Part shown: positions 28,509 to 37,457 of the stretch, piece by piece
Position numbering within the stretch: the first letter of the stretch is position 1
How the letters are laid out: each line of letters opens with the position of its first letter
From: Saprospiraceae bacterium
GTDB lineage: Bacteria; Bacteroidota; Bacteroidia; Chitinophagales; Saprospiraceae
Assembly (NCBI GenBank): GCA_021299835.1
Contig: JAJTER010000042.1
Span: 1-40,464 of the forward strand
DNA length: 40,464 nt
Reading direction: 5' to 3'
Notes under the pieces: model-generated
What the model was told of the DNA's origin: nothing
What the model saw: only the letters and a program-made list of their open reading frames with translations
Database searches by the model: none
Translations under genes and position numbers: made by a program

Positions 28509-29135
28509 TTAAGCTAATGATTCAGTTAACTTTCCAAGAGCTGCTTCAGAAAGTACTAAAGATCTCGCGTTCATGATATCATAAACATTTAAATCCTGAG
28601 CTCTTATAACTTTAGCTGTTGGTAAATTCCTTCCTGATAAATACACGATTTTGTCATGCTCAGGTGTAACCAGAATTGATTTTTTATCTGAAATTTTTAA
28701 GTTCTGGAGAATATCCAAGAAAGCTTTTGTTTTTGGATTATCAAAAGTGAAATCCTCAACTACTACGATAGAACCTGACGCTGCTTTTGTGCTTAAAGCA
28801 GAAACTCTGGCCAGTTTACGTACCTTCTTATTTAATTTTTGCTCGTAATCTCTTGGAACCGGTCCGAATATACGTCCTCCACCATGGTATAATGGATTTT
28901 TGATATCCCCCTTACGAGATCCACCTGTACCTTTTTGTTTATGTAATTTACGAGTTGAACCCGCAACTTCACTACGACCTTTAGTCTTATGCGTTCCTTG
29001 ACGCTGATTTGCCAGGTAAGCTTTAACCGCTAAATAAATGACATGGTTGTTAGGTTCTACACCAAATATTGCATCTGGTAACTCAACCTCTCTCCCGGTC
29101 TCTTGGCCATTTATATTATGAATAACTAATTTCAT
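28509..29135 (-). CDS. rplD: 50S ribosomal protein L4
   Basis: A 208-residue protein. The extended tunnel loop is clear (QGTHKTKGRSEVAGSTRKLH, KQKGTGGSRKGDIKNPLYHG, GGRIFGPVPRDYEQKL), followed by the globular domain (ALSTKAASGSIVVVEDFTFD, GRNLPTAKVIRAQDLNVYDI). In E. coli L4 also represses its own S10 operon through the leader; whether the hairpins before rpsJ here play that part is unknown. Confidence 0.97.
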   Translation of the reverse strand: MKLVIHNINGQETGREVELPDAIFGVEPNNHVIYLAVKAYLANQRQGTHKTKGRSEVAGSTRKLHKQKGTGGSRKGDIKNPLYHGGGRIFGPVPRDYEQKLNKKVRKLARVSALSTKAASGSIVVVEDFTFDNPKTKAFLDILQNLKISDKKSILVTPEHDKIVYLSGRNLPTAKVIRAQDLNVYDIMNARSLVLSEAALGKLTESLA

Positions 29136-29169
29136 GCTAATAATATTAATCCCTAAGGACAGTCAAAAA

Positions 29170-29796
29170 TTACTTTTTCTCCAAAATAACAGTAGAACCA
29201 TTGTGTCCGGGAATAGCTCCCTTAACAAGAATTAAATTCTTATCTGCGAATATTTTAACTACACGAAGATTCTTGATTTTAATTCGGTCGTTACCGTCAC
29301 GTCCTGCCATTCGCATTCCCTTGAATACACGAGATGGGTAAGAAGAAGCACCGATTGAACCTGGGGCACGCTGTCTGTTATGCTGACCGTGAGTAGCATC
29401 ATTTACACCCGCAAAAGCATGTCTTTTTACTACACCCTGAAAACCTTTACCTCTGGATTGGCCTATGGCGTTAATAGCATCTCCTTCGCTGAAAATTTCG
29501 TCCACCGTAATTGCGTCTCCAATAGACTTACTTACTGCATTGAAATCTCTGAATTCAATAATATTAGACTTTGGGGTAGTGTTAGCAGCTTCAAAGTGAC
29601 CTTTGAGTGCTTTGGTCGTATTCTTTTCTTTAGCTTCGCCGAAACCTAACTGCAAAGCGTTATAACCATCTGTATCAGATGATTTAACTTGGGTAACAAC
29701 GCATGGACCCGCTTCAATAACGGTACAAGCTATGTTACGACCAGTACTATCATAGATACTGGTCATGCCTATTTTTTTTCCTATTAATCCGTTCAT
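29170..29796 (-). CDS. rplC: 50S ribosomal protein L3
   Basis: A 208-residue protein: [40 protein letters not shown], and the long finger that reaches the peptidyl transferase centre ([58 protein letters not shown]). It binds the 3' end of 23S rRNA early in assembly. Normal length, 56 nt after rpsJ. Confidence 0.98.
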   Translation of the reverse strand: MNGLIGKKIGMTSIYDSTGRNIACTVIEAGPCVVTQVKSSDTDGYNALQLGFGEAKEKNTTKALKGHFEAANTTPKSNIIEFRDFNAVSKSIGDAITVDEIFSEGDAINAIGQSRGKGFQGVVKRHAFAGVNDATHGQHNRQRAPGSIGASSYPSRVFKGMRMAGRDGNDRIKIKNLRVVKIFADKNLILVKGAIPGHNGSTVILEKK

Positions 29797-29852
29797 CAGA
29801 CTTTTATTTTAATCTAAATATTTCACTGCTAAATTTGGGCAATGAAAATAGA

Positions 29853-30161
29853 CTACGTCAATTTAACTTGAATATCTACACCACTCGGCAATTCCAACTT
29901 GGATAGAGCATCCACAGTCTTCTGCGTTGGAGTATAAATTTCAATCATTCGTTTGTGCGTTCTCAATTGGAACTGCTCACGAGATTTCTTATTGACGTGC
30001 GGTGAACGGAGCACAGTAAATATTTTTTTCTCTGTGGGCAGCGGAATCGGGCCAGTTACGATGGCACCACTATTGCGAACAGTTTTTACAATTTTCTCCG
30101 TCGATTTATCTACGAGATTATGGTCGTAGGAACGAAGTTTGATTCTAATCTTCTGATTCAT
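29853..30161 (-). CDS. rpsJ: 30S ribosomal protein S10
   Basis: A 102-residue protein: [81 protein letters not shown]10 is part of the 30S head and binds NusB/NusG in antitermination. It is the first gene of the S10 section and follows fusA directly; tuf, which stands between them in many phyla, is absent. The 92-nt leader contains two hairpins. Confidence 0.98.
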   Translation of the reverse strand: MNQKIRIKLRSYDHNLVDKSTEKIVKTVRNSGAIVTGPIPLPTEKKIFTVLRSPHVNKKSREQFQLRTHKRMIEIYTPTQKTVDALSKLELPSGVDIQVKLT

Positions 30162-30201
30162 GCCTTTTTAAAGCTAGTTTATGTCAAAAAATTTAAGCTT
30201 T

Positions 30202-30217
30202 CGGGTACATTTACCCG
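30202..30217 (-). promoter_or_regulatory. Hairpin in the rpsJ leader
   Basis: A perfect 6-bp stem (CGGGTA / TACCCG, arms 30202-30207 and 30212-30217) with a 4-nt loop, 40 nt before the rpsJ ATG. On the minus strand six T residues follow about 12 nt later, too far for a standard terminator. It may be a regulatory or mRNA-stability element. Confidence 0.45.
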
Positions 30218-30243
30218 TATGCCAATTACACTCTTATTATTCA

Positions 30244-30266
30244 GTCAAAGGGATTAACCCTTTGAC
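30244..30266 (-). promoter_or_regulatory. Hairpin enclosing the fusA stop codon
   Basis: A perfect 9-bp inverted repeat (GTCAAAGGG at 30244-30252, CCCTTTGAC at 30258-30266) with a 5-nt loop (attaa on the plus strand). The loop holds two bases of the fusA stop TAA, whose first base neighbours the stem. No T-run follows, so it is not an ordinary terminator. Confidence 0.55.
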
Positions 30267-32374
30267 TTTTCAATAATTTCTTTAGATACGCCCTGTGGTG
30301 CTTCACTGTAGTGAGCAAATTCCATGGACGAGGTCGCTCTTCCGGAAGTAATGGTACGAAGTTGAGTAACATAACCAAACATTTCAGATAGCGGAACTTC
30401 GGCTGCAATACTTACAGCACCTGGTCTTGGCTCCTGGCCTTTTGGCATACCTCTTCTTCTGTTCAAGTCACCAATAACAGGACCTACATAGTCCTCTGGT
30501 GTTACTACCTCCAATTTCATTATAGGCTCCATCAACACTGGACCCGCCTTACTTGCTGCAGCTCTAAAGCCTTCCTTTGCACATAGTTCGAAAGCGATGG
30601 GTTTTGAATCCACGGCGTGCATAGATCCGTCAAAAACCCTAACTTTCATACTATCCAAAGAATAACCAGCTAGTACGCCATTGTCCATCATGGCTCTGAA
30701 ACCGTCAGATATAGGCTTGATATAATTTTTGTCAATAGATCCTCCTACAATATCCCACTGGAACTGTAAACGAGTCTTACCTGATTTGAAGTCATCAGAA
30801 TCTAAGAAAGTTTCATCTGCTGGACCTAATTCAAATTCCATATCGGCAAATAAACCAGATCCACCTGTTTGTTTTTTCAAACGTTCTCTGTGAGTAACCG
30901 TTTTAGTTAAAGTTTCCTTGTAATTTACCTGAGGAGCTCCCTGGTTGCATTCAACTTTAAATTCACGACGCAAACGATCTACGATGATTTCCAGGTGTAA
31001 CTCACCCATTCCACTGATTACCGTCTGATTGGTATCTTCGTCATATCTTACTCTGAAAGTTGGATCCTCTTCAGCTAATTTAGCTAAAGACATACCTAAC
31101 TTATCCAGGTCTTTCTGTGTTTTTGGCTCAATAGCGATGGCAATTACAGGCTCAGGGAAAACCATGCTCTCCAGAATAATTTGCTTATTCAGGTCGCATA
31201 GTGTATCTCCGGTGCGGATATCTTTAAATCCAACCGCTGCAGCAATATCACCCGCTTCTACTCTATCGATAGGATTTTGCTTATTCGCATGCATCTGATA
31301 CAAACGTGAAATCCTCTCTTTATTGCCTGATCTAGTATTCATCACATAGGAACCTGCATCAAGTGCACCAGAATAAACTCTCATGAAGGCTAAACGGCCT
31401 ACGAAAGGATCTGTTGCAATTTTGAACGCAAGTGCTGCGAATGGTTCTGAAACCGAAGGTTTACGATATACTTCTTCATCTGTATCTGGATCAATTCCTT
31501 TTACGGCCTCAATATCGAGAGGGGAAGGCATAAATGCGCAAACAGCATCAAGAAGTGCTTGAACTCCTTTGTTTTTGAAAGCCGAACCACACATCATGGG
31601 AACGAACTTTAAATCACATACTGCCTGACGAATAGCCATTCTCATTTCGTCAGCTGAAATAGAGTTAGGATCTTCAAAGAATTTCTCCATTAAAGTATCA
31701 TCATACTCAGCTACCGCTTCTAACAACTTAGATCTCCATTCGAAAACGGTATCTACTAAATCTTCGGGAATAGGCACAATTTCGTAAGTAGCACCTTGAT
31801 CATGCTCATTCCAGACGATAGCCTGATTGGTAATCAAATCGACTACCCCTTTAAAACGCTCTTCCGCACCGATAGGTACTTGCAAAGGAATAGCCACAGA
31901 ACCCAATTTAGTCTGAACGTCGTTTACAACGTTAAAAAAATCAGCACCTGAGCGATCCATTTTATTAACAAAACCGATTCTTGGAACTTTATAATTATCG
32001 GCAAGTCTCCAGTTTGTTTCAGATTGAGGCTCTACACCACTTACTGCGCAAAACAAAAAGCAAAGACCATCGAGAACACGTAAAGATCTATTCACCTCTA
32101 CAGTGAAATCTACGTGACCAGGTGTGTCAATAATGTTTAACACATATTCATTGTCTTTCCATGACCAGGCAGACTTCGTGGCAGCAGAAGTAATTGTAAT
32201 ACCTCTTTCCTGTTCTTGTTCCATCCAGTCCATGGTAGCAGCACCATCGTGAACCTCACCGATTTTGTGGCTTATACCAGTATAGAACAAGATACGTTCT
32301 GTAGTGGTTGTTTTACCAGCATCGATGTGCGCTGCGATTCCAATATTTCTAGTAAAAAGTAAATTATTAGACAT
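30254..32374 (-). CDS. fusA: Elongation factor G
   Basis: A 706-residue translocation GTPase of normal length. The G domain carries P-loop [19 protein letters not shown], switch I region [26 protein letters not shown] and [10 protein letters not shown]. Domain II to V motifs follow ([80 protein letters not shown]). It moves tRNAs and mRNA after peptide-bond formation and acts in recycling with RRF. It lies 43 nt after rpsG in the str section. Its last codons form one arm of a hairpin. Confidence 0.98.
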   Translation of the reverse strand: MSNNLLFTRNIGIAAHIDAGKTTTTERILFYTGISHKIGEVHDGAATMDWMEQEQERGITITSAATKSAWSWKDNEYVLNIIDTPGHVDFTVEVNRSLRVLDGLCFLFCAVSGVEPQSETNWRLADNYKVPRIGFVNKMDRSGADFFNVVNDVQTKLGSVAIPLQVPIGAEERFKGVVDLITNQAIVWNEHDQGATYEIVPIPEDLVDTVFEWRSKLLEAVAEYDDTLMEKFFEDPNSISADEMRMAIRQAVCDLKFVPMMCGSAFKNKGVQALLDAVCAFMPSPLDIEAVKGIDPDTDEEVYRKPSVSEPFAALAFKIATDPFVGRLAFMRVYSGALDAGSYVMNTRSGNKERISRLYQMHANKQNPIDRVEAGDIAAAVGFKDIRTGDTLCDLNKQIILESMVFPEPVIAIAIEPKTQKDLDKLGMSLAKLAEEDPTFRVRYDEDTNQTVISGMGELHLEIIVDRLRREFKVECNQGAPQVNYKETLTKTVTHRERLKKQTGGSGLFADMEFELGPADETFLDSDDFKSGKTRLQFQWDIVGGSIDKNYIKPISDGFRAMMDNGVLAGYSLDSMKVRVFDGSMHAVDSKPIAFELCAKEGFRAAASKAGPVLMEPIMKLEVVTPEDYVGPVIGDLNRRRGMPKGQEPRPGAVSIAAEVPLSEMFGYVTQLRTITSGRATSSMEFAHYSEAPQGVSKEIIEKSKG

Positions 32375-32417
32375 TTTCGAACCTTAAATAGGTATTTATA
32401 AAATTTCGACAGATGGT

Positions 32418-32885
32418 TTATACACGGAAGTGAGCGAACGCACGATTAGATTCCGCCATTCTGTGCGTATCTTCTTTTTTCTTAACGGCAGCACCTTCAC
32501 CTTTACTTGCAGCAATAACTTCAGAGGCTAACTTTTCAGCCATACCTTTTCCACTACGTTGTCTTGAAAAACGAATTAACCACTTCATTCCAATAGAAAC
32601 TTTACGTTTTGCTCTGATTTCTGTTGGAATCTGGAAAGTGGCACCACCTACCCTTCTACTTCTAACTTCAACCATAGGCATGATATTAGTAAGCGCCTTT
32701 TTCCATGTTTCATGTTCGTTAGACTTAGTCTTTTCACGAACAATGTCCATAGCGTCGTAAAAAATACCAAATGCGGTACTTTTTTTGCCTTCCCACATCA
32801 AATTATTAACGAACTGTGTAACCAGTGTATCGTTAAAACGGGGGTCAGGCTGAATAATTCTTAGTTTTGGTTTTCTTTTTCTCAT
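32418..32885 (-). CDS. rpsG: 30S ribosomal protein S7
   Basis: A 155-residue protein with the family blocks [60 protein letters not shown] and [12 protein letters not shown]7 starts assembly of the 16S 3' domain and contacts E-site tRNA. In E. coli S7 binds the rpsL-rpsG spacer; here that spacer is only 53 nt and no matching fold was recognised. Confidence 0.98.
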   Translation of the reverse strand: MRKRKPKLRIIQPDPRFNDTLVTQFVNNLMWEGKKSTAFGIFYDAMDIVREKTKSNEHETWKKALTNIMPMVEVRSRRVGGATFQIPTEIRAKRKVSIGMKWLIRFSRQRSGKGMAEKLASEVIAASKGEGAAVKKKEDTHRMAESNRAFAHFRV

Positions 32886-32938
32886 TTTGAATTAGCGGTT
32901 TCTCGCTCAGATTATTAGGACGAACCTGTGAAACATAA

Positions 32939-33322
32939 TTACTTTTTAACCGGCTTAGGTGTTTTAGCACCATATTTAGAACGGCTTTTTTTACGGTTGT
33001 TCACACCAGCAGTATCTAGTGCGCCGCGTACGATAGTATAACGTACTCCAGGTAAATCCTTTACCCTTCCTCCGCGAATTAACACGATAGAGTGTTCCTG
33101 CAAATTGTGACCTTCACCTGGGATGTAAGCAATAACCTCAATTCCATTCGTTAAACGAACTTTCGCTACTTTACGAAGCGCTGAATTTGGCTTCTTTGGC
33201 GTAGTCGTATAAACTCTCGTACAAACTGCACGTTTCTGTGGACAAGAGTCCAACGCTCTGGTTTTGCTCTTTTCTTTGATTTGGAGCCTGCCCTTGCGAA
33301 CCAACTGATTTATAGTAGGCAT
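32939..33322 (-). CDS. rpsL: 30S ribosomal protein S12
   Basis: A 127-residue protein and first gene of the cluster: [80 protein letters not shown]. The lysines of TTPKKPNSA and GRVKDLPG, at which streptomycin-resistance changes commonly occur, are in the wild-type state. The aspartate of VKDLPG is the one methylthiolated by RimO in other bacteria. A near-consensus promoter lies about 95 nt upstream. Confidence 0.98.
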   Translation of the reverse strand: MPTINQLVRKGRLQIKEKSKTRALDSCPQKRAVCTRVYTTTPKKPNSALRKVAKVRLTNGIEVIAYIPGEGHNLQEHSIVLIRGGRVKDLPGVRYTIVRGALDTAGVNNRKKSRSKYGAKTPKPVKK

Positions 33323-33415
33323 ACTTTCTAAAAGTTTTACTGTAAGTGGCTTGATTATTTACTTTCTATTAATATTTTGGTCTCTATGAAAACCTCCTTA
33401 TTTCAAAAGCGAAGG

Positions 33416-33447
33416 CAAAGGTAAGTCTTTAATTTTATCTATCCAAA
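33416..33447 (-). promoter_or_regulatory. Promoter of the rpsL-rplQ ribosomal cluster
   Basis: On the minus strand TTTG (33447 to 33444), a 20-nt spacer and TACCTTTG (33423 to 33416), an exact match to the Bacteroidota consensus TTTG - 19-21 nt - TAnnTTTG. Transcription would start near 33410, giving a 5' untranslated leader of about 85-90 nt. It is the only clear promoter seen for the 33-gene run. Confidence 0.8.
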
Positions 33448-33481
33448 GGAATTTAAGAATTAATTAAAAATAACTGTTTAA

Positions 33482-33513
33482 TTTCTTAAAACTAATATTT
33501 GTGCTTAGGTTTG
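33482..33513 (+). promoter_or_regulatory. Promoter of the acyl-ACP thioesterase gene
   Basis: TTTC (33482-33485), 20 nt, then TAGGTTTG (33506-33513): the -7 box is exact and the -33 box one base off. It lies 30 nt before the ATG at 33543 and back to back with the rpsL promoter. Confidence 0.6.
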
Positions 33514-33542
33514 AAGTAATATTTAACCCTTACATTTCATAA

Positions 33543-34298
33543 ATGTCCCAAATAACTGACATTAAATACCGAACTGATTTTACAGTTCGAGCTGCTGAAA
33601 CAGATTATAACAGACAGTTAACCTTACCTGGCTTACTGAGAGTTTTTCACGAAGCATCCTTGCAAAGTGTTATTAAACTTGGTCTTTCTATCTGGCATTT
33701 AGAAAAATACAATGCCTCCTGGGTTTTATTAAGAAAGGAAGTCAATCTTTATAAAATGCCTGTTCTGGGCAACTCCATTACCGTTGAAACCTTTCCCTCT
33801 GGTGCCGACAGACATCTGACCTATAGAGATTTTAAAGCTTTTGACCAGCAAGGTAACTTACTGGCTACCGCAAGTTCTTCCTGGTTGCTGATGGAGTTAA
33901 ATGAAAGAAAAATGATGGCTATTCCTCCCGAATTAGTCCAGACTATTGAACGTTTCTTTCCAGATCCCTCTGATTGTCTCCCAAGACCTTCCGGTAAATT
34001 ACCCTTAGTGTCAAATGCAGATTTTGAATGGAATGCTCAGGTAGGTTGGTTCGATTTGGATTTCAATTATCATCTCAACAATGTAACCTACGCTTCCTGG
34101 ATGCTCAACGCTTTACCAGAATCTGTTTTTAAATCTAAAACTTTATCTAATTTTCAAATAAGATATACCAAAGAAGCCTTATTAAATGACCAAATACACT
34201 GTTCCACACAACAAATAAATGAGGGCCAATTTAGCCACCAACTCAATAGAGTCTCCGATGGGGCAGACCTTGCTTATGGTAAAAGTAGTTGGATTTAA
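33543..34298 (+). CDS. Acyl-ACP thioesterase (FatA/FatB family)
   Basis: A 251-residue double hot-dog enzyme. The N-terminal half reads FTVRAAETDYNRQLTLPGLL and ASWVLLRKEVNLYKMPVLGN. The second half holds the D-x-N-x-H-x-NN catalytic motif (WFDLDFNYHLNNVTYASWML; Asp173, Asn175, His177) and a following acidic residue (YTKEALLND, Glu211) where plant Fat enzymes have their conserved Glu. It should hydrolyse long-chain acyl-ACP to free fatty acid in the cytosol, ending fatty acid synthesis; chain-length preference cannot be told. It is a single gene, divergent from the ribosomal operon, and converges with the symporter gene, with 66 nt between their stops. Confidence 0.88.
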   Translation: MSQITDIKYRTDFTVRAAETDYNRQLTLPGLLRVFHEASLQSVIKLGLSIWHLEKYNASWVLLRKEVNLYKMPVLGNSITVETFPSGADRHLTYRDFKAFDQQGNLLATASSSWLLMELNERKMMAIPPELVQTIERFFPDPSDCLPRPSGKLPLVSNADFEWNAQVGWFDLDFNYHLNNVTYASWMLNALPESVFKSKTLSNFQIRYTKEALLNDQIHCSTQQINEGQFSHQLNRVSDGADLAYGKSSWI

Positions 34299-34364
34299 TA
34301 CAGCAACATCAATACTTCGCTCAATTACCTAAGAAAACTAAAATATTGTTAAACCAAACTTTAG

Positions 34365-35993
34365 TTAATAGTACACGGTGTAGAGCGCGGCCAAAATGCC
34401 AAGTATTAAGATTGAGCCAATAATAAATGCTGGTTTAACTTCCAACATTGATTTTTCAAAGGGTAATATCTCTTTTCTCTGAACGCTGGCTGGGGTCAAC
34501 AAACTTATAATAATCATTAGAAATAAAACAATCCAAAAGGTGATAAACATTCTATCTAAAAACGGGTAAACAGGGAACATTCCTCCCGTCCAGTCTGGCA
34601 GAAACTTTAGCGTTGCTGATAACGGAATAGTTAGAATTGTACCAAATAAGGCCGCTCCCGATGTTGTTTTTTTCCAAAACAAGCCTAATAAAAAGATCGC
34701 TAATACGCCGGGAGATAAAAAGCCAACATATTCTTGTATGAACTGGTATGCCTGGTCCAGACTCCTTAATGCGGGAGCAACAAAAGCAGCCACCGTAATT
34801 GATATAACTACAGCCCAACGTCCTGTATTGACCAACTGCTTTTCAGAAGCATTGGTGTTTATCATCTTTTTATAAATATCCAAAGAAAATATAGTAGAAA
34901 TACTATTTGCCTTGCCAGCTAATGACGCCACTACCGCGGCTGTTAAGGCAGCAAAAGCCACCCCTTTCAATCCTGAAGGCAATAAATTCATAAGGGTAGG
35001 ATAAGCCTGATCAGGTTTTATAACTCCGTCCATGCTCATTTCATTTTGAAAAAGTCCATTCTCATGAAGAACAAACATGGCAATTCCTGGAATTACCACG
35101 ATGAGCGGCACCAATAATTTGAGGAACGCAGCAAATAATATCCCATTTCTTGCCGTAGCTAAATCAGCTCCCAAAGCTCTTTGAACAATATATTGATTAC
35201 AGCCCCAATAAGCCAGATTGTTAATCAACATACCCCCAAAAATAACTCCGAGACCAGGCAATTTATCATAATGAGGATGCCCCTTTTCCAGAATAAGATG
35301 AAAATGACCGGGCGCTTCCTGTTTTAAAATACTCAAGCCAGCCATAAAATCTTTTCCAAATCCAAATTCCTCAGATAAAAGCGTAAGTGATAAATACGTC
35401 GTTACCAGACCCCCAAGAATTAAAACAGCTACCTGTATAACGTCCGTGTAGCCTATAACCCGCATTCCACCTATGGTTACTATAATGGAAAACAAACTAA
35501 GGGAAACGACACAGGTCATAAATGATATATTTGCTATGGATGTAATGGCCAAAGCACCTAAATATATAATGGAAGTAAGATTTACAAACACATAAACCAA
35601 CAACCAGAAAAGAGCCATAATGCTGCTTACCTGCTCATTATATCGGGTAGCAAGAAATTGCGGCATGGTATAAATCCTGTTCTTTAAAAACATAGGGATA
35701 AAAAACAGGGCAACAATAATTAATACCAGCCCTGACATCCATTCATAAGAAGATATAGCCAGTCCTATGGCAAAACCAGAACCAGACATACCGATGAAAT
35801 GCTCAGCCGATATATTAGAAGCAATTAACGAGGCACCAATGGCCCACCATGTTAATGAACCTTCCGCAAGGAAAAATTCCTGGGCCGTTTCATTCTTTGC
35901 CGTCTTTCGTTTGTAAATCCAAATTCCATAGGCTGCAACCAGGATGAAATAAAGAAAAAATACTAAATAATCAGCTAGTTGCAGGGTATTCAT
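34365..35993 (-). CDS. Sodium/solute symporter, SGLT type
   Basis: A 542-residue membrane protein of the SSS family with about 14 helices. Resemblance to the Vibrio Na+/galactose transporter is clear in FFLAEGSLTWWAIGASLIAS, NISAEHFIGMSGSGFAIGLA, SSYEWMSGLVLIIVALFFIP, YTMPQFLATRYNEQVSS and the late AFAALTAAVVASLAGKANSI. SSS members import sugars, inositols, amino acids or vitamins with Na+. The gene starts 4 nt after the inositol oxygenase stop, so myo-inositol is the most likely cargo (inference); a hexose or mannose released by the beta-mannosidase of the same run is an alternative. Confidence 0.88.
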   Translation of the reverse strand: MNTLQLADYLVFFLYFILVAAYGIWIYKRKTAKNETAQEFFLAEGSLTWWAIGASLIASNISAEHFIGMSGSGFAIGLAISSYEWMSGLVLIIVALFFIPMFLKNRIYTMPQFLATRYNEQVSSIMALFWLLVYVFVNLTSIIYLGALAITSIANISFMTCVVSLSLFSIIVTIGGMRVIGYTDVIQVAVLILGGLVTTYLSLTLLSEEFGFGKDFMAGLSILKQEAPGHFHLILEKGHPHYDKLPGLGVIFGGMLINNLAYWGCNQYIVQRALGADLATARNGILFAAFLKLLVPLIVVIPGIAMFVLHENGLFQNEMSMDGVIKPDQAYPTLMNLLPSGLKGVAFAALTAAVVASLAGKANSISTIFSLDIYKKMINTNASEKQLVNTGRWAVVISITVAAFVAPALRSLDQAYQFIQEYVGFLSPGVLAIFLLGLFWKKTTSGAALFGTILTIPLSATLKFLPDWTGGMFPVYPFLDRMFITFWIVLFLMIIISLLTPASVQRKEILPFEKSMLEVKPAFIIGSILILGILAALYTVYY

Positions 35994-35997
35994 CTAA

Positions 35998-36876
35998 TTA
36001 GAATTTCAGGGTTTCCGGTAAATATTTCTTCAGTAAGTTAGTGTAATATGGGCGTAATTCATCCCAATTCGGTGGCTCTGGATTTTTAGAATACAGATCG
36101 TATGGGTTAAATAATTTAACCCAAGGCAACATCGCTTTATCATGATCATCGAGCAAATATTCATAGGCACCTTCTCTATGCCAGGCATAAAAAGAGTGAT
36201 ATCTAAGCATATACAAACCTTCTTCCGGAATATAATTTTTCATTATCTGATAAATATATTCGTCATGTCCCCACGACATATCCACATTTCTCAATCCACA
36301 ATTTTTTTCATAAACGCCCAGTTCAGAACTATATCTGGCATCTGTAAAATCGACATTTTCAGAAAAAAATTCTGGATAAACTATTTTATCGGAGTAGGCA
36401 CAACCTACGGGAAAAGTATCTCCAACCACAGCCCATTGAGGCTCACCAAAAAGACAAAGAACTTTACCCATGTCATGCATGAGACCGACTAAAACCATCC
36501 AATCGGGATGACCATCGCGACGAATCGCTTCTGATGTCTGTAAAAGGTGCTGAAATTGATCTAAATCGGTGTCCGGATCAGAATCATCTACCAATTGATT
36601 TAAAAAATCAAAGGCATCCCACACAGACATTTCCTTTCTACTAAAAGAGAGGTATTCCTTTTGTTTTTCCTTTACAAAGGCAAACGATTGGTGTGTATGA
36701 TTTAATTTGTAAAATTCCTTCACTGTATCTCTTGCCGGCTCCTCATAATTACGGTATGCTTCCGTCGCTTTCGAGGTTGCAATATCCTCTGGATTAGGAT
36801 AACGGCGTAAAAGGTCATCCTCCCATTCATCTAAACTGGCCAATGGCTGATTTTGATTCTCTATAACATTCGTCAT
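35998..36876 (-). CDS. Inositol oxygenase (MIOX)
   Basis: A 292-residue HD-domain-like di-iron enzyme that converts myo-inositol and O2 to D-glucuronate. All six metal ligands of the animal enzyme have counterparts at matching spacing: His110 (QFQHLLQTSEAIR), His134-Asp135 (LVGLMHDMGKVLCLFG), His204 (MSWGHDEYIY), His227 (LRYHSFYAWH) and Asp260 (FNPYDLYSK). Substrate-binding blocks such as WAVVGDTFPVGCAYSDKIVY are also present. I use the ATG at 36874-36876; the open frame reaches back only to a TTG. It follows dcd by 41 nt and precedes the symporter by 4 nt. MIOX is common in eukaryotes and patchy in bacteria, so transfer in the lineage's past is possible. Confidence 0.93.
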   Translation of the reverse strand: MTNVIENQNQPLASLDEWEDDLLRRYPNPEDIATSKATEAYRNYEEPARDTVKEFYKLNHTHQSFAFVKEKQKEYLSFSRKEMSVWDAFDFLNQLVDDSDPDTDLDQFQHLLQTSEAIRRDGHPDWMVLVGLMHDMGKVLCLFGEPQWAVVGDTFPVGCAYSDKIVYPEFFSENVDFTDARYSSELGVYEKNCGLRNVDMSWGHDEYIYQIMKNYIPEEGLYMLRYHSFYAWHREGAYEYLLDDHDKAMLPWVKLFNPYDLYSKNPEPPNWDELRPYYTNLLKKYLPETLKF

Positions 36877-36917
36877 ATTTGCAGATTTATTAAAACAAGA
36901 TAACAAAAATATTTAAT

Positions 36918-37454
36918 TTATTGGAAATTTTTCCACATTCTACTTTCCATAGGCTTAATGGTTCTTTCATTATATTTTGCGTCCAGCTTTTTGTTATAAT
37001 AGCGGGAAATTTCGCCAGCCACCTGGAAATAAATCAATTGACCGATAGGCATACCCGCGTAAACCCTAACAGGTTGGGTACAAGAAATTTCAAGGGTCCA
37101 GTGATTGCAAAATCCGACATCACCCTTTCCTGCCGTGGCGTGAATATCTATACCGAGACGACCAACACTTGATTTTCCCTCAAGAAAAGGAACGGTATTA
37201 TGTGTTTCTGTATATTCTAAGGTTGAGCCAAGATATAATACGCCAGGTTTTAAAATGATACCCTCCTCCGGTATTTCAAACTGAGTAATTTCATTGGGCA
37301 GTTTAGCGTCAAGCACCTCCGCCGTATAATTTGCAAGGTATTTTGAAAGATGCACATCATAGGAATTGGTACCCAGGCAGGCAGGATCAAAGGGCTCAAT
37401 AATAATTTCGCCTGTTGAAATAGCTTGTTGAATCATAACGTCGCTTAGAATCAT
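36918..37454 (-). CDS. dcd: dCTP deaminase
   Basis: A 178-residue trimeric nucleotide hydrolase of the dUTPase superfamily. Motifs seen are LGTNSYDVHLSKYLANY, FLEGKSSVGRLGIDIHATAG, the catalytic Glu in GFCNHWTLEIS (about residue 122) and GMPIGQLIYFQVAG. It makes dUTP from dCTP for dTMP synthesis; the bifunctional deaminase-dUTPase form is an alternative, as a few residues decide. It lies 3 nt after the beta-mannosidase stop and 41 nt before the MIOX start, an unexpected place for a nucleotide-metabolism gene. Confidence 0.94.
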   Translation of the reverse strand: MILSDVMIQQAISTGEIIIEPFDPACLGTNSYDVHLSKYLANYTAEVLDAKLPNEITQFEIPEEGIILKPGVLYLGSTLEYTETHNTVPFLEGKSSVGRLGIDIHATAGKGDVGFCNHWTLEISCTQPVRVYAGMPIGQLIYFQVAGEISRYYNKKLDAKYNERTIKPMESRMWKNFQ

Positions 37455-37457
37455 TTT

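Noticed and set aside
34336-34366. Inverted repeat AACTAAA / TTTAGTT as a terminator between the thioesterase and symporter genes
   Set aside because: The 7-bp stem is AT-only with a 17-nt loop, and it reaches into the symporter stop codon. Too weak to call.
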